Below are positions 50,301-61,772 of a DNA stretch of 64,000 bases, in pieces. How positions within the stretch are numbered: the first letter of the stretch is position 1; each line of letters begins with the position of its first letter. The stretch covers positions 62,001 to 126,000 of the forward strand of contig JAHLKC010000012.1 in assembly GCA_025449115.1 (NCBI GenBank), read 5' to 3'. A model generated the notes under the pieces. It saw only the letters and a program-made list of their open reading frames with translations, was not told the DNA's origin and made no database searches. The stretch comes from Chytridium lagenaria. Lineage: Eukaryota > Chytridiomycota > Chytridiomycetes > Chytridiales > Chytridiaceae. The position numbers and the translations under genes were made by a program.

Positions 50301-50387
50301 TCGGACAGAGTTGGTGGGGTTCGTCGTCATGGATGTGGCCTGCTGGATCCCACCTCCGACAAGGTCCGTTTTGCGCTGTTCGGACAT
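44393..50387 (-). CDS. Giant coiled-coil protein with HMMR/RHAMM-like C-terminal region
   Basis: Six exons: 50387-50091, 49979-49759, 49710-49510, 49413-45263, 45149-44933 and 44866-44393, about 1,850 residues. The Ser-rich N-terminus is followed by more than 1,400 residues of Glu/Lys/Arg/Leu heptads, the pattern of a long two-stranded coiled coil; exon 4 alone is over 4 kb without a frame break. Near the end, ELKRMSVINADLVGHQNKNQ and KIKRFAELQEERFKLREEN match the layout of the C-terminal domain of HMMR/RHAMM and KIF15 (GHQN-K-I, then a Leu-zipper-like helix). That domain targets centrosomes and spindle poles in animals. No motor domain is present. A Ser/Gly-rich tail ends the protein. One A too few near 49765 would explain a phase mismatch between exons 2 and 3. 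A spindle or basal-body role is inferred. Confidence 0.75.
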
Positions 50388-51656
50388 GAATTTTTGAGAA
50401 TGAGTTCTTGTTCAGCAGAGAACACCAGATAGCACAGATATATACATGCAGTAAACATGTGGAATTCAAAAACCAGTCCAGTAAAAACCAGGTTAACTCG
50501 TATAGACGCTACATTTTGAAAGGTTCGCATAACGACGAACAATAAAAGTAAACGAGCTTGAAAAAAAACAGCAAGATTTGGACTATACCAATAATGATGA
50601 TGTCCTCACATGAAACAAACTAAAAGCTACAAACGCGTAAACATTAAAATAAACGAAAACAAGGGATGTCCCAGATGGACAAGAACGGTAAACCACGATC
50701 AAGTATGTCTATTGGCGTATGTATGTGGTAAAATTCACCCTAATTTTCCTCGAACCGAATAAACAATTTCTTCTTGTTCTTCGTGCGAGTTCGTGCTCCA
50801 ATTGGGTAGCCCTAACTTCAAGAAAAGATTCGAGAGAAGGATATCTAATACTTTAGGGCGCCATAGTTCTTCTCCGCATAAAGTCAGAGCCTTCCGTCGG
50901 CATATGACTGTAGATTCAAAGCGTTGTACTTAGCTTGGTGAACGAGATTTCGGTTTCGGTCACAGTCAAAACATATCCGTTATGCCTCTCCGTCATCGTA
51001 TTGGGAGAATTAAATCGCTGATATGATGAAGGACCCTTTTCAGACGGCATATAGAGAGCTTTGTTAAACGATTGGGGACCGGCGTCCTCATGGGATCGAC
51101 ATACTTGAATTAATATAAGAGATCGACATCACAAGCTTCACTATTAAACATCGCCTTTATTATTTACAAGTTTTGGGTCGATGGAATCAACAACGGGGTT
51201 ATAAAACATTAGAAAGTTAAGGGTATATGAGAAGAGACATATGTGGGAAGATGTGGTGGGTTAAGATCAAGGATAGGATCAAACATAAACAGTGAAGATT
51301 TGCAACACAACATCATCGAAACACTACCCATCATCCAAGCATAACTATCAGATCCCATCATCCAAATATAACCATCAGACTCCATCCCCGCCAAAGCTTA
51401 ACTCGCCACTTGAATCCCCTCTATTCCAATGATCAATCAACAATTAACAACTATCAACAAATAAAACGAGGCAAACTTGCACACCCGCTCCGCTTCTTCC
51501 TCTCCTCAACCTCATTATATACACCTCCCCCGCAACTCCTCAACCCCAAAATCTCCATAGCCCTTAAGATCCCCACCGCAAGATCAAACGCCATTTAAAA
51601 GAGATCCTACTGCACCATCAACACCGAACAAAACCGCTTCTCAGCATCCAACACCA
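50388..51656. other. Intergenic region
   Basis: Upstream of the coiled-coil gene and downstream of the repeated-exon gene, both minus strand. Holds a two-copy imperfect 27-base repeat (CCATCATCCAAGCATAACTA at about 51328 and its variant near 51355). Short frames only, including one of 61 codons (51394-51209), none recognisable. Confidence 0.4.
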
Positions 51657-53560
51657 TCACTGATCGATCCCGCATCTCACAGAGAACGGCGGTATCTCAT
51701 CCATCAAATCATCACAGGTGACGGAACTCATAATGACACGAAGAAAGGTGATGGCGACACCGGATGAAAGCATCACATCCTGGAAGGTTAAGAGAACGGC
51801 TGTGAGGGTATACTTTTACCTCTGTGTAAAGACGAGACGCATCTGACATGAACGTCTTCACCTTCTCGTCATGCCATTGAAGTTGTGACGGCTGGTGCCA
51901 GGTCTTCAGCATGTACGCAAAAGGGGGCTCGCTTACCTTTACGTAAACAGAATCCAAAGACGTCTTGTAGCCATTTAGGATTCTCTCTCCGTTGATGGTT
52001 GCCGGTCTGTCCGTCTACAAGATTAAGAAAGAGGATGTATAAACGAGACACAACCTTCACGTTGAAACGATCTGCATCCGACAAACAAGTCTTCACGGTT
52101 TCGTCGTTCACACAATCAGTCGGGACATCCTGCGTTCATCAGTAACCAAAACAGACCCGCATACCTTCAGATCAAAACGATTCGCATCCGACAACGACGT
52201 CTTCATATTATCATCTTTCCCATCAACATGCTTTCCATGCCCGTCAATCTAGAGATTTAAGAAAGGACATGGTCATTTCACAAACCAGAACGGAGTCCGC
52301 GTCATACTTGAACCTGCTAAAATCGTATCCGGCAATTACAGTATCAAGCCTGTCAAGCTGGTTCAAGTCAGAAGGTGTGACGTCATCTCCTCAAACCTCG
52401 ATCGCGTCACTATCAATATTGAGAGCGGCGTTCTTCACGAATTTCTTTGCGGTCTTCTCAGCATCTAAGGGGGTTTTCGAGCTCTAAAAACACAATCATC
52501 ACCGTGTGAGAAAGGTGTTTTCCTTTAGAGGCATACCTTTGCATTCTTCAGGAAATTCTTCGCCGTCTTCTCAGCGCAAGGAGCAACTTTCTCGAAGGGG
52601 TTTTTCGGGCTCTGTAAACATTAACAAAACCGTGCAAGAAAAGTGATTTACTATGAGGCATACCTTTGCATTCTTCACGCATCTCTTCACGGTCTTCTCA
52701 GCGCACGGAGTGACGCTCTCTAAGGAGTTTTTGGACTACAACATAATCAAAATCGTATGAGAAAAGTGTTTTACTCTAGAGGCATACCTTTGCAAACTTC
52801 ACGGTGACGGGCATCTTGGGAAGTTCAAGAACGCCAGACCCCTTCTTCTTGAGCACTACCGTTTTCCCTGCAGACGACTTTGTGGGATTCATGTAACCCA
52901 CCCCACTGATTTTCTTCTTTCCATTCACTCCCTTCTTCCCGTCACTCTCTTCCATCTTCTTCCCACTCAATCGCCCAATCTCCGTCACGTCGATCGATGT
53001 CTATGGGCATAAACTTTGGTGGCTTTAAATTAGAAATCTTACCTTCACATCCCGTATCGAAAGCTCATCCACAAGTGTATCATGATCATCAGACTTTCGT
53101 GTTTCTTCAAGAATCTGGTTCATGAATGCAATAACGCGGGAGTTTTGCTTTGAGAGTGCGGGGCTGGGATTCAATGAAATCAAGTCGTTCTCAGATTCAA
53201 TGACATTAACATTGGCGTCAACCACGGTAATTGTGGAATCCTTTTTTCCATAGCATCCAATATCCCTCTTCATCTTAAAAACCATCAGGGAAAATGGATC
53301 CAAAGGACAAGATACCCCACCTCGTCATTCGCAACTGCAACTTCCACATCCACAATCTTCACATCCGAAATCTCTGTCTCCTCTCCCTCCAAATCTTCAT
53401 CAAAACTCCTTCATCTCCTCCAAAACATCATCCAAAAACCCAACAACCTTCTCCGTCCGACCCGCATTCTTCAATCATCAGACAAACATCCAACACCAAA
53501 CCATACCTCCACTTTCATCGCATAAAGTTTCTTCGTATACTCTTCCTGCTCCAACTTCAT
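51657..53560 (-). CDS. Repeated phase-0 micro-exon gene, unknown function
   Basis: I reconstruct thirteen exons: 53560-53507, 53468-53321, 53273-53043, 53000-52788, 52735-52664, 52611-52537, 52483-52397, 52357-52286, 52248-52165, 52129-52055, 52014-51937, 51891-51820 and 51779-51657. Every exon is a multiple of three (exon 2 after removing one T from the T4 at 53402-53405) and every intron (35-53 nt) is phase 0. Exons 5-7 encode variants of APCAEKTAKNFLKNAK. Exons 8-12 encode variants of DETVKTCLSDADRFNVK. VVGFLDDVLEEMKEF in exon 2 and VIAFMNQILEETRKS in exon 3 also match. About 460 residues, charged, no signal peptide at the chosen start; an earlier ATG in frame is blocked by a stop. No known domain. 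The protein grew by duplicating exon-plus-intron units. Confidence 0.6.
52484..52787 (-). repeat. Tandemly duplicated exon-intron units
   Basis: Introns 4, 5 and 6 of the repeated-exon gene all begin GTATGCCTC and share ACTTTTCT/ACCTTTCT and a GATTNTGTT-like 3' part, at lengths 52, 52 and 53. The exons between them (72 and 75 nt) share PCAEKT and KNAK. The unit length is about 125 bases, so whole exon-plus-intron blocks were copied. Confidence 0.75.
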
Positions 53561-55793
53561 CTACAAATCGGTAAGAGTCGACATTAGGCCTTATTTTTTG
53601 TGTTACCTTTTCAAACACATCCTACCCTCACCCGAAAAAAAAAGCGACGTCAGCGGGAGGATTGATGTGACATGCGCAGTTTTCCTCACCTGATGGCTTT
53701 GTCTCGGGTAAAAATCTTCCCCCTTCTTTTGCTCCACAGCATCCTCTCGGAACCTGTTTTTTCATCGATTGTCCTGCCGCCTCCCCATCCTTGCTTACAA
53801 CCGGCGTTCTCTACGCCAATTCGTTCACAGTCGATTCTCTTTAAGGAACGGCCACACTTACCCCACAGGTTGGAAGTTCCGGCAATGCTTTACGCACAAT
53901 ACGTCGCAACGTCGTCATCACTGTGTAGGAATCTCTTGTTTTTTTTTGTCCAGTTTGCTTTGTTGAGATGAATTTGTTTTTTTATTTTTGTTTCTAGCCT
54001 ATCCTGAAATTTTACTGAATGTTGGAGTTTGTTTTGCCTGTGCCGTTGAGCACCATCTTGACTCCAACGGTGGTTGAGGATGGAATTCATGAGGATGGAT
54101 TATTGGCTAAATCGCTACAGCAGGCCCAATATTTGTATGTAATTGATGTGGGAAAGTATCTAACGTTGAGGACATGCTTCGTATAATCTCACTGACATAC
54201 AATTGCGTTAAAACATCTTTATTCATAAAATGATTTGAGCTATGTACTTTATTTATTTTAAAATTTCTTTACATCCGCTGGCTGAAACGTCAAAGTCAAT
54301 GCGCATATAGAGATTGTGTACAAATGAACGAATCCTCATTAAGGGCATATACCTTATTGATCAAAAGGTATCTCATCGATGCTCCCATATTGAAATCGTT
54401 GACAAGAATATATGGTCAAAAGCGATTATGGGGAGAATTATGCTGATACAGTGTTTGTGTCAAACTCCTATGATGATCTCAAAAGCCTCATCAATCTACG
54501 AAGCTTCCATATTCCATATTTTCAAAGACGTGAATCAACATCAGTTCTTAGTTCGGATTTCTGCCTGGCATGGAAGTTATAAAACGGTTTCTGTAGAATC
54601 ACGTTCATCACGACACATTTTACGTTAAATGTTGTAATCAAGCTCGCTCAGATGCGCAGCACTAAAGTAAATTGTTTGCATGGTGTCAAACCGGAAAATG
54701 ATAATCTCATAAAAAGTAACGAAAATATTTGGGAAAATCTCACAGGATCCGTCCGTCAAAACCGTCAAACGTTCCCAAATATCATCTTAAACTGCTGACA
54801 ATACCATTACCATCTAGATATGCAATAGGGCATCCGTTCCGCGACTAACTTCTTTTCGGCGTCTCCCACTTTCGGCTCATCCAGTTTCGGATCAATCATC
54901 GAAAAGACAAAGTCACGGAAGCTTGAGCAGAACGTGGAGAAAGCTCATCAGCCATTATTATTGAGACGGCCAAGCTGTCTTGTAGGGTTTTGAAGTATCT
55001 TTTTTTGGCTTGTTCATGGTGAAGGGGATATTATTTTCTTTACCTGGCTGTGCCGCCATATAGGGTTCCATGTTTTAGTTTATTACGTGGTTTATTTATC
55101 ACAAACAAAATGATGAGGATTGAGGAAATAAAAGGTCGGGAAATGGCTCAACCGCACATAGAATGAAAAAGAACAAAACAACTGAAATAAGGAGAAACCC
55201 TTCATTCCTACAATAAATTAGGCTGACAGCAACAGCCACCCATTGACATTCCTTATTATTCTTTTCCCCCAATTATTCATGGAAAAGAAAAAAAAAGCCC
55301 AGATTTCAGAGTCAGACCAAAAAAGCACCAGCCCATTTCTTATTAACCCTGAAGGGTGGTTTCCGTTTGTCTCAAATTCCTGTTGTTTCATCTGGTAGAG
55401 TTTAGGTTTGCGCAGGCGCATGGTGATACAAGATTCTGTTTCTCGGCTCGGAAGTTGAACAAGGGTTAATCCTGATAATAATAGTATTTAATAATAATAG
55501 TTAAAGGGTAAAGGACGGAATTTCATTATATTGTCTTTCAGATCTGAAAGGGCCACCCTAAGAAAAGGGGAGAAAACCATTAATTATTTAATGCGTCATC
55601 AAAGCCTGCCAGCCTGCCTGCCAGCCTGCCAGAGAGAGAGCACATGGGTGACACCAGCCATCATGCAAAACAGAATTCTTTTTATTTTTATTTATTTTTT
55701 CTTTTTTTTTCATTCTTCATCTCTGACATTTAAATAAATATCCTAACCCTCATCACTCACTCCGTCTCTAAAGAACCATCAAAATAACCACAA
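53561..55793. other. Long intergenic region with no confident gene
   Basis: Over 2.2 kb without a supported gene. A plus-strand frame at 53672-53971 starts with a signal-peptide-like segment (KIFPLLLLHSILSEPVFSS) but lacks anything recognisable after it; frames at 54314-54628 and 55421-55218 are unremarkable. At 55605-55632 there is a tandem CCTGCCAG repeat, followed by GA dinucleotides, about 160 bases before the next gene; a TTTAAATAAATA element at 55728-55740 may be its TATA-like box. Confidence 0.4.
55605..55632 (+). repeat. CCTGCCAG short tandem repeat
   Basis: Three to four imperfect CCTGCCAG/CCTG units directly followed by AGAGAGAG in the upstream region of the gene at 55794. Confidence 0.7.
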
Positions 55794-56600
55794 ATGAACT
55801 CTACCGTCACCTCTACACCGTCTCCCCTGAGGCCTCTGCACCATTCATCTTCTATCACATCTATGACCTCTCCTGCGAAAAAGCCCTCAATGGAAGCAAT
55901 GCCTTTTCACCACCAGCAACAGATGATGACCATGATGAATGCCATGCCACCGCCTCCTAGCTATCAAATGCTTCAACAACAGCAGCAGCAGCAGTCTCAG
56001 CAGCGCATGGTCTTCAACCCTTCCAAGTTTGGGCCCTCTCCACCGACATCGCCGCAGCTCTTGCCATCCCCGGCTTCCATCCCCAATGCAATGCCTCCTC
56101 GTATGACCTCTTCCAACACCTCCCCTCCTTCCACCATCTCTTACGCCAACCGATCCACCTCGCCCACCGAGTCTGTGCCGTCCGTCACCTCATCATCCAC
56201 TTCATCGGGATCGGCTCTCTCAAAGTACTACCAATCAAGAGGATGGAAGTGCACCTCTGCCCCGACTGCTTCCGTACCCGCTGGACCCTCTGCCGCTCCT
56301 TCATCCACTGCTGGCGTTGACGCCCACATTCGTTACGACCACGTCATCCGTTCACTCCGCCCTGCTCTCCCCTCATACCGCGCCTCACAAGTCGCCCACA
56401 CACCTCAACCTTCCGAGCAACCCCTCCCCAAGCTCCCTGCCAAGCGTAGCCTTCTCGACCTCAAGCTCCCCGCTCTCCCCGAGTCTGAGCCCGTGCGTAT
56501 GACGAGAAATTCGTCATGCTTTGCCATCACGCAAGTGACTGGATGTGACGCTGAGACTTTTGCGCTTTGTGCCGACTTTGATAGTCTCTTGGAGGATTAG
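55794..56600 (+). CDS. Low-complexity Ser/Pro/Gln-rich protein, possible regulator
   Basis: A single 268-codon exon. The first 150 residues are Ser, Thr, Pro, Met and Gln-rich, with a glutamine run (MLQQQQQQQSQQ) encoded by mixed CAG/CAA. A more conserved-looking middle reads YYQSRGWKCTSAPT and VDAHIRYDHVIRSLRP, and the C-terminus has LPKLPAKRSLLDLKLPALPE and FAITQVTGCDAETFALCADF. I recognise no domain; composition suits a transcriptional or signalling regulator, but that is weak evidence. Codon use is more GC-rich and C-ending than in most neighbours, as in highly expressed genes. The frame is intact. A TTTAAATAAATA element lies about 60 bases upstream. Confidence 0.6.
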   Translation: MNSTVTSTPSPLRPLHHSSSITSMTSPAKKPSMEAMPFHHQQQMMTMMNAMPPPPSYQMLQQQQQQQSQQRMVFNPSKFGPSPPTSPQLLPSPASIPNAMPPRMTSSNTSPPSTISYANRSTSPTESVPSVTSSSTSSGSALSKYYQSRGWKCTSAPTASVPAGPSAAPSSTAGVDAHIRYDHVIRSLRPALPSYRASQVAHTPQPSEQPLPKLPAKRSLLDLKLPALPESEPVRMTRNSSCFAITQVTGCDAETFALCADFDSLLED

Positions 56601-57761
56601 GTTGAAAATCTAGCTGTCCTTTTGTCTGGTTGACTTGCGCTGATATGATGGAGGGGGAAAGAGTTTTGGGACGCATCGTGTTATTCTCACTCATTTCTTT
56701 TTTCTTTATGGACGCTGGCGGTTGAGTCGGTCATTAGGAGAGCAGTAGTTTTTTGGAAAAGGGACATACCATTTATTCATTATTCACTTACTTTTTTTTT
56801 TGGTTATTGCATACTTTTACATTTTGGTTTCGTTATATGGACCATCCTACTTTTTAGTTTCTCTATTGTTTTTGTTTTCTTTTTGCAGTAACCCATTCAT
56901 TGAATGTAAATATAATCAAAAATGCCGTGTTAACTTACCCTATGATTTTGTTGAAGTTCAATAATTCAGAATCTCTTGATGGTACTTGGTTTTTGTTAGA
57001 TGGTCCACCCATTTTCCAATTGTGTATTGCAGAGCCTCATTTTCTATTAAATGTTCAGACAATATTACTGCTGATATTACAGCAAGACATATTAGTACTG
57101 CTAATAGTGCAGTCGCGAGAATAGTATGCAGAGAAAATTGAAAAGCATACTCATTATGCTTTAAAAAAAACATATAAACACCAATAAAACTGTAGTCGAT
57201 GGCTGCATAAACGGCTGTCAAAGGAGATAATCCGTGATGCGGTCAAATGAAGGCATTGTGCTGATGATCTGTGCATTAATGGTCACTTTTAATGGTGTTT
57301 CAATCTTCTCCAACGCTTGCGTAATCTCTTTTAACAGAAACGCGTTAGAGATATGGTGTCCTTGTTGCGTAAGGATGGTAGTGGAAACCTCTTTTACTGA
57401 TTTTTGATAGATATTTAGGATCCAAACTTTTAATCAATTGCGAAGTCTTTTGAGACTTTGAAGCCCACCAATATTATCATCGACGGCCTACTCTGGGCTT
57501 TGCTTCAGTCAGTATCGATAATTCCGATTTGGTATTGCGTAAAGAACCATACATAATTTAGCGTAGAAATGAACCAAAAATGATGCAGTGAATGGGGAAA
57601 AAAAATGTATTAATGAGAGAGACCATGCATCAAAAGAATGCGATTATCCATGCAAAGAAGGAAGCAAAATATGGGGCTAAAAAGGAACAAGAAAGAGTGA
57701 AAGCAAAAGGTATACAAAGATCAAAAGTCGCAACGAAAACATCGATAGTCGGTGCTATCCT
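56601..57761. other. Intergenic region
   Basis: Contains the T-rich 3' flank of the gene ending at 56600 (56695-56900) and AT-rich sequence up to the first C2 gene. A short minus-strand hydrophobic frame (57221-56958) exists but has no support as a gene. Confidence 0.4.
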
Positions 57762-58347
57762 TTACGACAACACCATCACCTCAACAAAGAGATACCCATT
57801 CGGCGTGAAATCCAACATATGCGCCTTCAATGTAAGCATCCTGGCCTCAGGTTGTCTAGGCCTAGCAACAAGATGTGAAAAGTCAAACTTTGCGTATCCA
57901 ATGCCATCCGTGTCAAAGATGTCTTTATCGAGAACATGAAAGTTGACGGTCGTCTGGCCCCGCTCAAAGTTGCTGGAAAGAATGCACTTAGATTACAAAG
58001 GAGGAGAGGTACAAAGGAGGAGAGGGTGAAAGCTTACAAAGTGAAAGTCTGGTTCCATTCTGGTGTGGCCGATTGGATGATGGAGGTTCTTTGCTTGTAG
58101 TGTTTGTCGTTTAGCCAGAGATCAACAAAGGCGTCGTTGTTTGCTGTGGAAACGGAATGATCAGCCATGGCCGACCAAGCAATGGAATAAGAGATACTCA
58201 CTGAATGCATCCTTCTTGTTGAGGTCCTAGAATATTAAAGTGATAAGTAAACGAATGTTGATGGCACACCGAGAGGATCATCATTCAATGCGTCAAGCAG
58301 AAACTTACCTTGGCTCTCAATACTCTAACTTGCACGATACCAGGCAT
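57762..58347 (-). CDS. Small single-C2-domain protein, copy 1
   Basis: Exons 58347-58309, 58226-58202, 58143-58038 and 57972-57762. MPGIVQVRVLRAK opens the first C2 strand, DLNKKDAFTNNDAFVDLWLN forms calcium loop 1, TPEWNQTFTF is the conserved strand, and VLDKDIFDTDGIGYAKFDF carries the Asp cluster of loop 3; it ends GYLFVEVMVLS. About 125 residues, nothing but the C2 fold. Such proteins bind membranes in a calcium-dependent way. First of five tandem copies on this strand. Intact frame. The plus-strand frame at 57592-57939 is its antisense shadow. Confidence 0.8.
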
Positions 58348-58609
58348 TATTGGTGATGGGTTCAGGAAGAAAGTGCTTGATCTGGGACTTTCAAAGGTGA
58401 GAACCGACGATATGTGGTTTTTATATCGCAGTGCACAGTAAAAATTGACGCATGTGGCCGTGCGTTTGTAGTATGTGGTGGCCGTGCGAAACCTATCATC
58501 GGATCCCACAACATGGATACCTAACGGAGCCTCAGGACAAAATCTCACAATAAACGGTCTTCATTCACACAGCGAATATATTGACTAATGGAATCATAGT
58601 CAGGGTATT

Positions 58610-59289
58610 TTAAGAGAGGACCTTGACCTCAACGGTAAGGTATCCGTTGGGAGTGAAGTCAAGAGCGTGAGCCTTAAGGGTAAGTTCCTTGGTCTCAGTC
58701 CTGCCGTTGCCCATAAGGTGCTTGAAGTCAAACTTGGCGTAACCAATACCGTCAGTGTCCAACAAGTCCTTGTCGAGGACATGGAAGTTGATGTCATCAA
58801 CGCCCCTATCATAGTTGCTGTAATTAAAAGATGGTCAGAGAAATGTGAAAACGAGGAAAACAATAGCATGGATACAGAAGGCTTACAAGGTGAAGGTCTG
58901 GTTCCATTCGGGGGTGGCAGACTGGATGGTGGTGGTCTTTTGCTTGTAATTCTTGTCGTTCAACCAGATCTCGACGTAGGCGTCGTTGTTGGCTAAAGTA
59001 GAAAAGAGAGTTAGAGCTGATATTAAATGAAATGGCCTATAAAAGGATGGGGCGAGAGGCAGAAAGCACTTCGAAGAGCAGAAGTAGAAGGTATCTCAAA
59101 GCCCCTCCGTCTTCCCCATTGCATGAACGCCATCATAACGCTACTCACTGAATGTATCCTTCCTGTTGAGGTCCTGGATTATCCACGCGAATAAGTAAAG
59201 GTAAGACGGACAAGTAAGCTTTCATTTCAATGCCCGACGAGAAGCCTCACCTTAGCCCTCAACACCTTAACTTGAACGACTCCGGGCAT
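58610..59289 (-). CDS. Small single-C2-domain protein, copy 2
   Basis: Starts MPGVVQVKVLRAK at 59289, with introns in the same places as copy 1 (after AK, after the short DLNRKDTF exon, and after the TPEWNQTFTL-type strand). The last exon carries NYDRGVDDINFHVLDKDLLD and TDGIGYAKFDFKHLMG, then FTPNGYLTVEVKVLS to a TAA at 58610. The spacing of Asp residues in DKDLLDTDG fits calcium binding. Most similar to copy 3. Intact frame. Confidence 0.8.
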
Positions 59290-59517
59290 GCTTTGATGAT
59301 TAGGATAGCAAGGAAGGAAATGATGTTGAAAAATTAAAAATGCACGGTGGAAATGTGGGTCAAACCCACCAAGCCATGCAACAGAAAAACATGCTCTTTT
59401 GGCAGCACAGGTAGCAGATAAACACTAATAACGCGAGAAAGCGCACAACAGATCTTTATTCATTAACAGAATTCATGAAAAAAAGAGGCGATGGCGTTAA
59501 AACACTGGATGGGTATT

Positions 59518-60263
59518 TTAAGAAAGGACCTTAACCTCGATGGTAAGGTATCCGTTGGGGGTTAAGTCAAGAGCATGAGCCTTGAGGGTGAGCTCCTTGG
59601 TCTCAGACTTGCCGTTACCGATAAGGTGCTTAAAGTCAAACTTTGCGTATCCGATACCGTCAGTGTCCATCAAGTCCTTGTCGAGGACATGGAAGTTGAT
59701 GTCATCGACACCCTTGTCGTAGTTACTTAATAGAAAAAGTTAGGAAGTTGTGGGCGAAACAGATAGCAGAATGATTGAATGGATGTCTACTCACAAGGTG
59801 AAGGTTTGGTTCCACTCCGGAGTGGAAGACTGGATGGTGTTGGTCTTTTGCTTGTAGTTCTTGTCGTTCAACCAGATCTCAACGTAAGCATCGTTGTTGG
59901 CTGTCAATAAAGAAGCCCTTTCGAGTTAGGATCTCGAAGTGCGGTAAAAATCAAAGGACAAGGCGCGTTCATCAAAGCATCATATCTCCATCGCATGACA
60001 CAGGCATCAGCGACGACATCCAGCACAACCCTCCTCTTTCCTTTGATCAACAATGTGCTGATGAACTGAATTAACAACACGATACTCACAGATGGCATCC
60101 TTCCTGGTGAGGTCCTAGAATATAAATGCAAAAAGTAAACACACGATACCATATACATGCAAAATCAAGACCTCCATATCAATATTTGACCAATGCATGC
60201 ATCAAACAGAAACAAAGCGAAGCATACCTTGGCCCTAAGAACTTTGACTTCGACGACACCCAT
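59518..60263 (-). CDS. Small single-C2-domain protein, copy 3
   Basis: Starts MGVVEVKVLRAK at 60263; a TATAAATA element lies about 85 bases upstream on the same strand. Short exon DLTRKDAI, then NNDAYVEIWLNDKNYKQKTN and SSTPEWNQTFTF, then NYDKGVDDINFHVLDKD and TDGIGYAKFDFKHLIGNGKS, ending LTPNGYLTIEVKVLS at 59518. Calcium-loop Asp residues are present. Many codons end in C or G, as in an abundantly expressed gene. Intact frame. Confidence 0.82.
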
Positions 60264-60669
60264 TGTTGCTGCTTGTGTTGGAGATAGGAAAAGGAGAGAG
60301 GTTCTTCTGAAATGGAATGGTTAGGAAAAGGGACACAGGGGACGTATTTATAATTTTCGTAAAGGACAAAAATTTGGATGCTGGATGCTGGGATTGGACG
60401 GCACCTCCTCGAACGCCAGGCGAATCCTACGCCATCATCCTTGACGCCATCATCCTTGCCGTTCACCGCCGTCACAATTGCGAAAGTAATGACAAATGGT
60501 AAGATATTACAGGCATTCTACATGCAATCTTTTTTTAAGCCATTTACAGTGAGGAAAGCAAAAACAATGTCAAAGAGGGAAAGTGTACAACTCCAGAACC
60601 ATGATCCAAGACAGACCAAAACGATAGATATCGATCAGGGGGTAAGAAAAACCACGAGCACGATCATGT

Positions 60670-61297
60670 TCAAGAGATGACCTTAACCTGAATGGTAAGG
60701 TATCCGTTGGGGTAAAGTCGAGAGCGTGGGCCTTAAGGGTAAGGTCCTTGGTCTCGGACTGGCCCTTGCGACCAATGAGGTGACCAAAGTCGAAGGTGGC
60801 CTTGCCGATACCGTCGGTGTCGAAAAGATCCTTGTCGAGGACGCGGAAGTGAATCTTGTCGGTGTTGTCGTAGTTGCTAATAAGGAAAGAAGCCAAGTGT
60901 ATCAGCATCGCGTGGTGGTTGAGGAAACAGAGGGTAAAGGAAATGTGAATGCTGCCCGTCAGATACCACAGCCCAAAACAGCCTAAGTGTGATTCAAACT
61001 TACATAGTGAAGGTTTGGTTCCACTCAGGGTCCTTGGCAGAGATGGTGTTGGTCTTTTGCTTGTAGTCGTCGTCATTCAACCAGAGCTCAACAAAGGCAT
61101 CGTTGGTGGCTATAAGATCACGAAGTGTGGCAGTGTGTCAGTTATCTTTGAAGCCAAGCATTGCAAAAGAAAAGGAATGCGCAAGGAAAGTACAGACGGA
61201 AAGAATGCATGCATGCATGCATGCATGATCACTTACTAAAGTTGTCCTGGTTGTTAAGCTTGGTGGCCTTCAATACCTTGACTTCGACAACGCCCAT
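60670..61297 (-). CDS. Small single-C2-domain protein, copy 4 (one base missing near the end)
   Basis: Starts MGVVEVKVLKATKLNNQDNF at 61297 in one exon; the intron found after AK in copies 1-3 is absent. TNDAFVELWLNDDDYKQKTN, AKDPEWNQTFTM and VLDKDLFDTDGIGKATFDFG follow. Near the end the plus strand has four G at 60709-60712 where copy 3 has five; adding one restores FTPNGYLTIQVKVIS and a TGA at 60670. Without it the frame would continue into unrelated sequence, so an assembly error is likely. TATAAAA lies at 61381 on the same strand, about 85 bases upstream, matching the spacing in copy 3. Confidence 0.78.
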
Positions 61298-61772
61298 ATT
61301 TACTTGATTGATGGTTGAGAAGGAAAGTAGTTTTGTGGGAGGGTTGGAAATGCTATATGGCAGGGTTTGTGGGGTGAGGTTTTTATACTGCCGTGAATTG
61401 TGAGCACAAGCCCTTTAAGTTTAATTATTAAATTGATCACGCAAGCTGTTTTGGTGGCGATAAATTCCTTCAACTTTCCGTCATCAAATTAATAATTTAA
61501 AAATGTCTCCCTAATTTAGCGACATTTTCTTATCCGAGTTCTTTGGATACACCTCTCTTCACTTTACTTAACCCCCTTCACCGTCAACAAGGTGGCGACA
61601 TCGTTGCTGTCAACCTCACCTTACTTTACGCTTAACAGTAATTTCTTGGAGTGTAAAAGGATTTGATCATTGGGCATATTGTTCTCTCAAGGGCCACGCT
61701 GAGATTGGTTTGCTTTCTGTAAAAGTTGATACATTCAAGGTAGAGAAGGGATATAGAGAAAGATTATTTGTT

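Noticed and set aside
53672..53971. Signal-peptide-like small frame
   Set aside because: Only the leader looks protein-like; the rest has no features and no neighbour or paralogue supports it.
54314..54628. 104-codon plus-strand frame
   Set aside because: No domain, no start context, no intron or paralogue support; treated as chance.
57592..57939. Lys-rich 115-codon plus-strand frame
   Set aside because: It is the complement and 3' flank of C2 gene copy 1.
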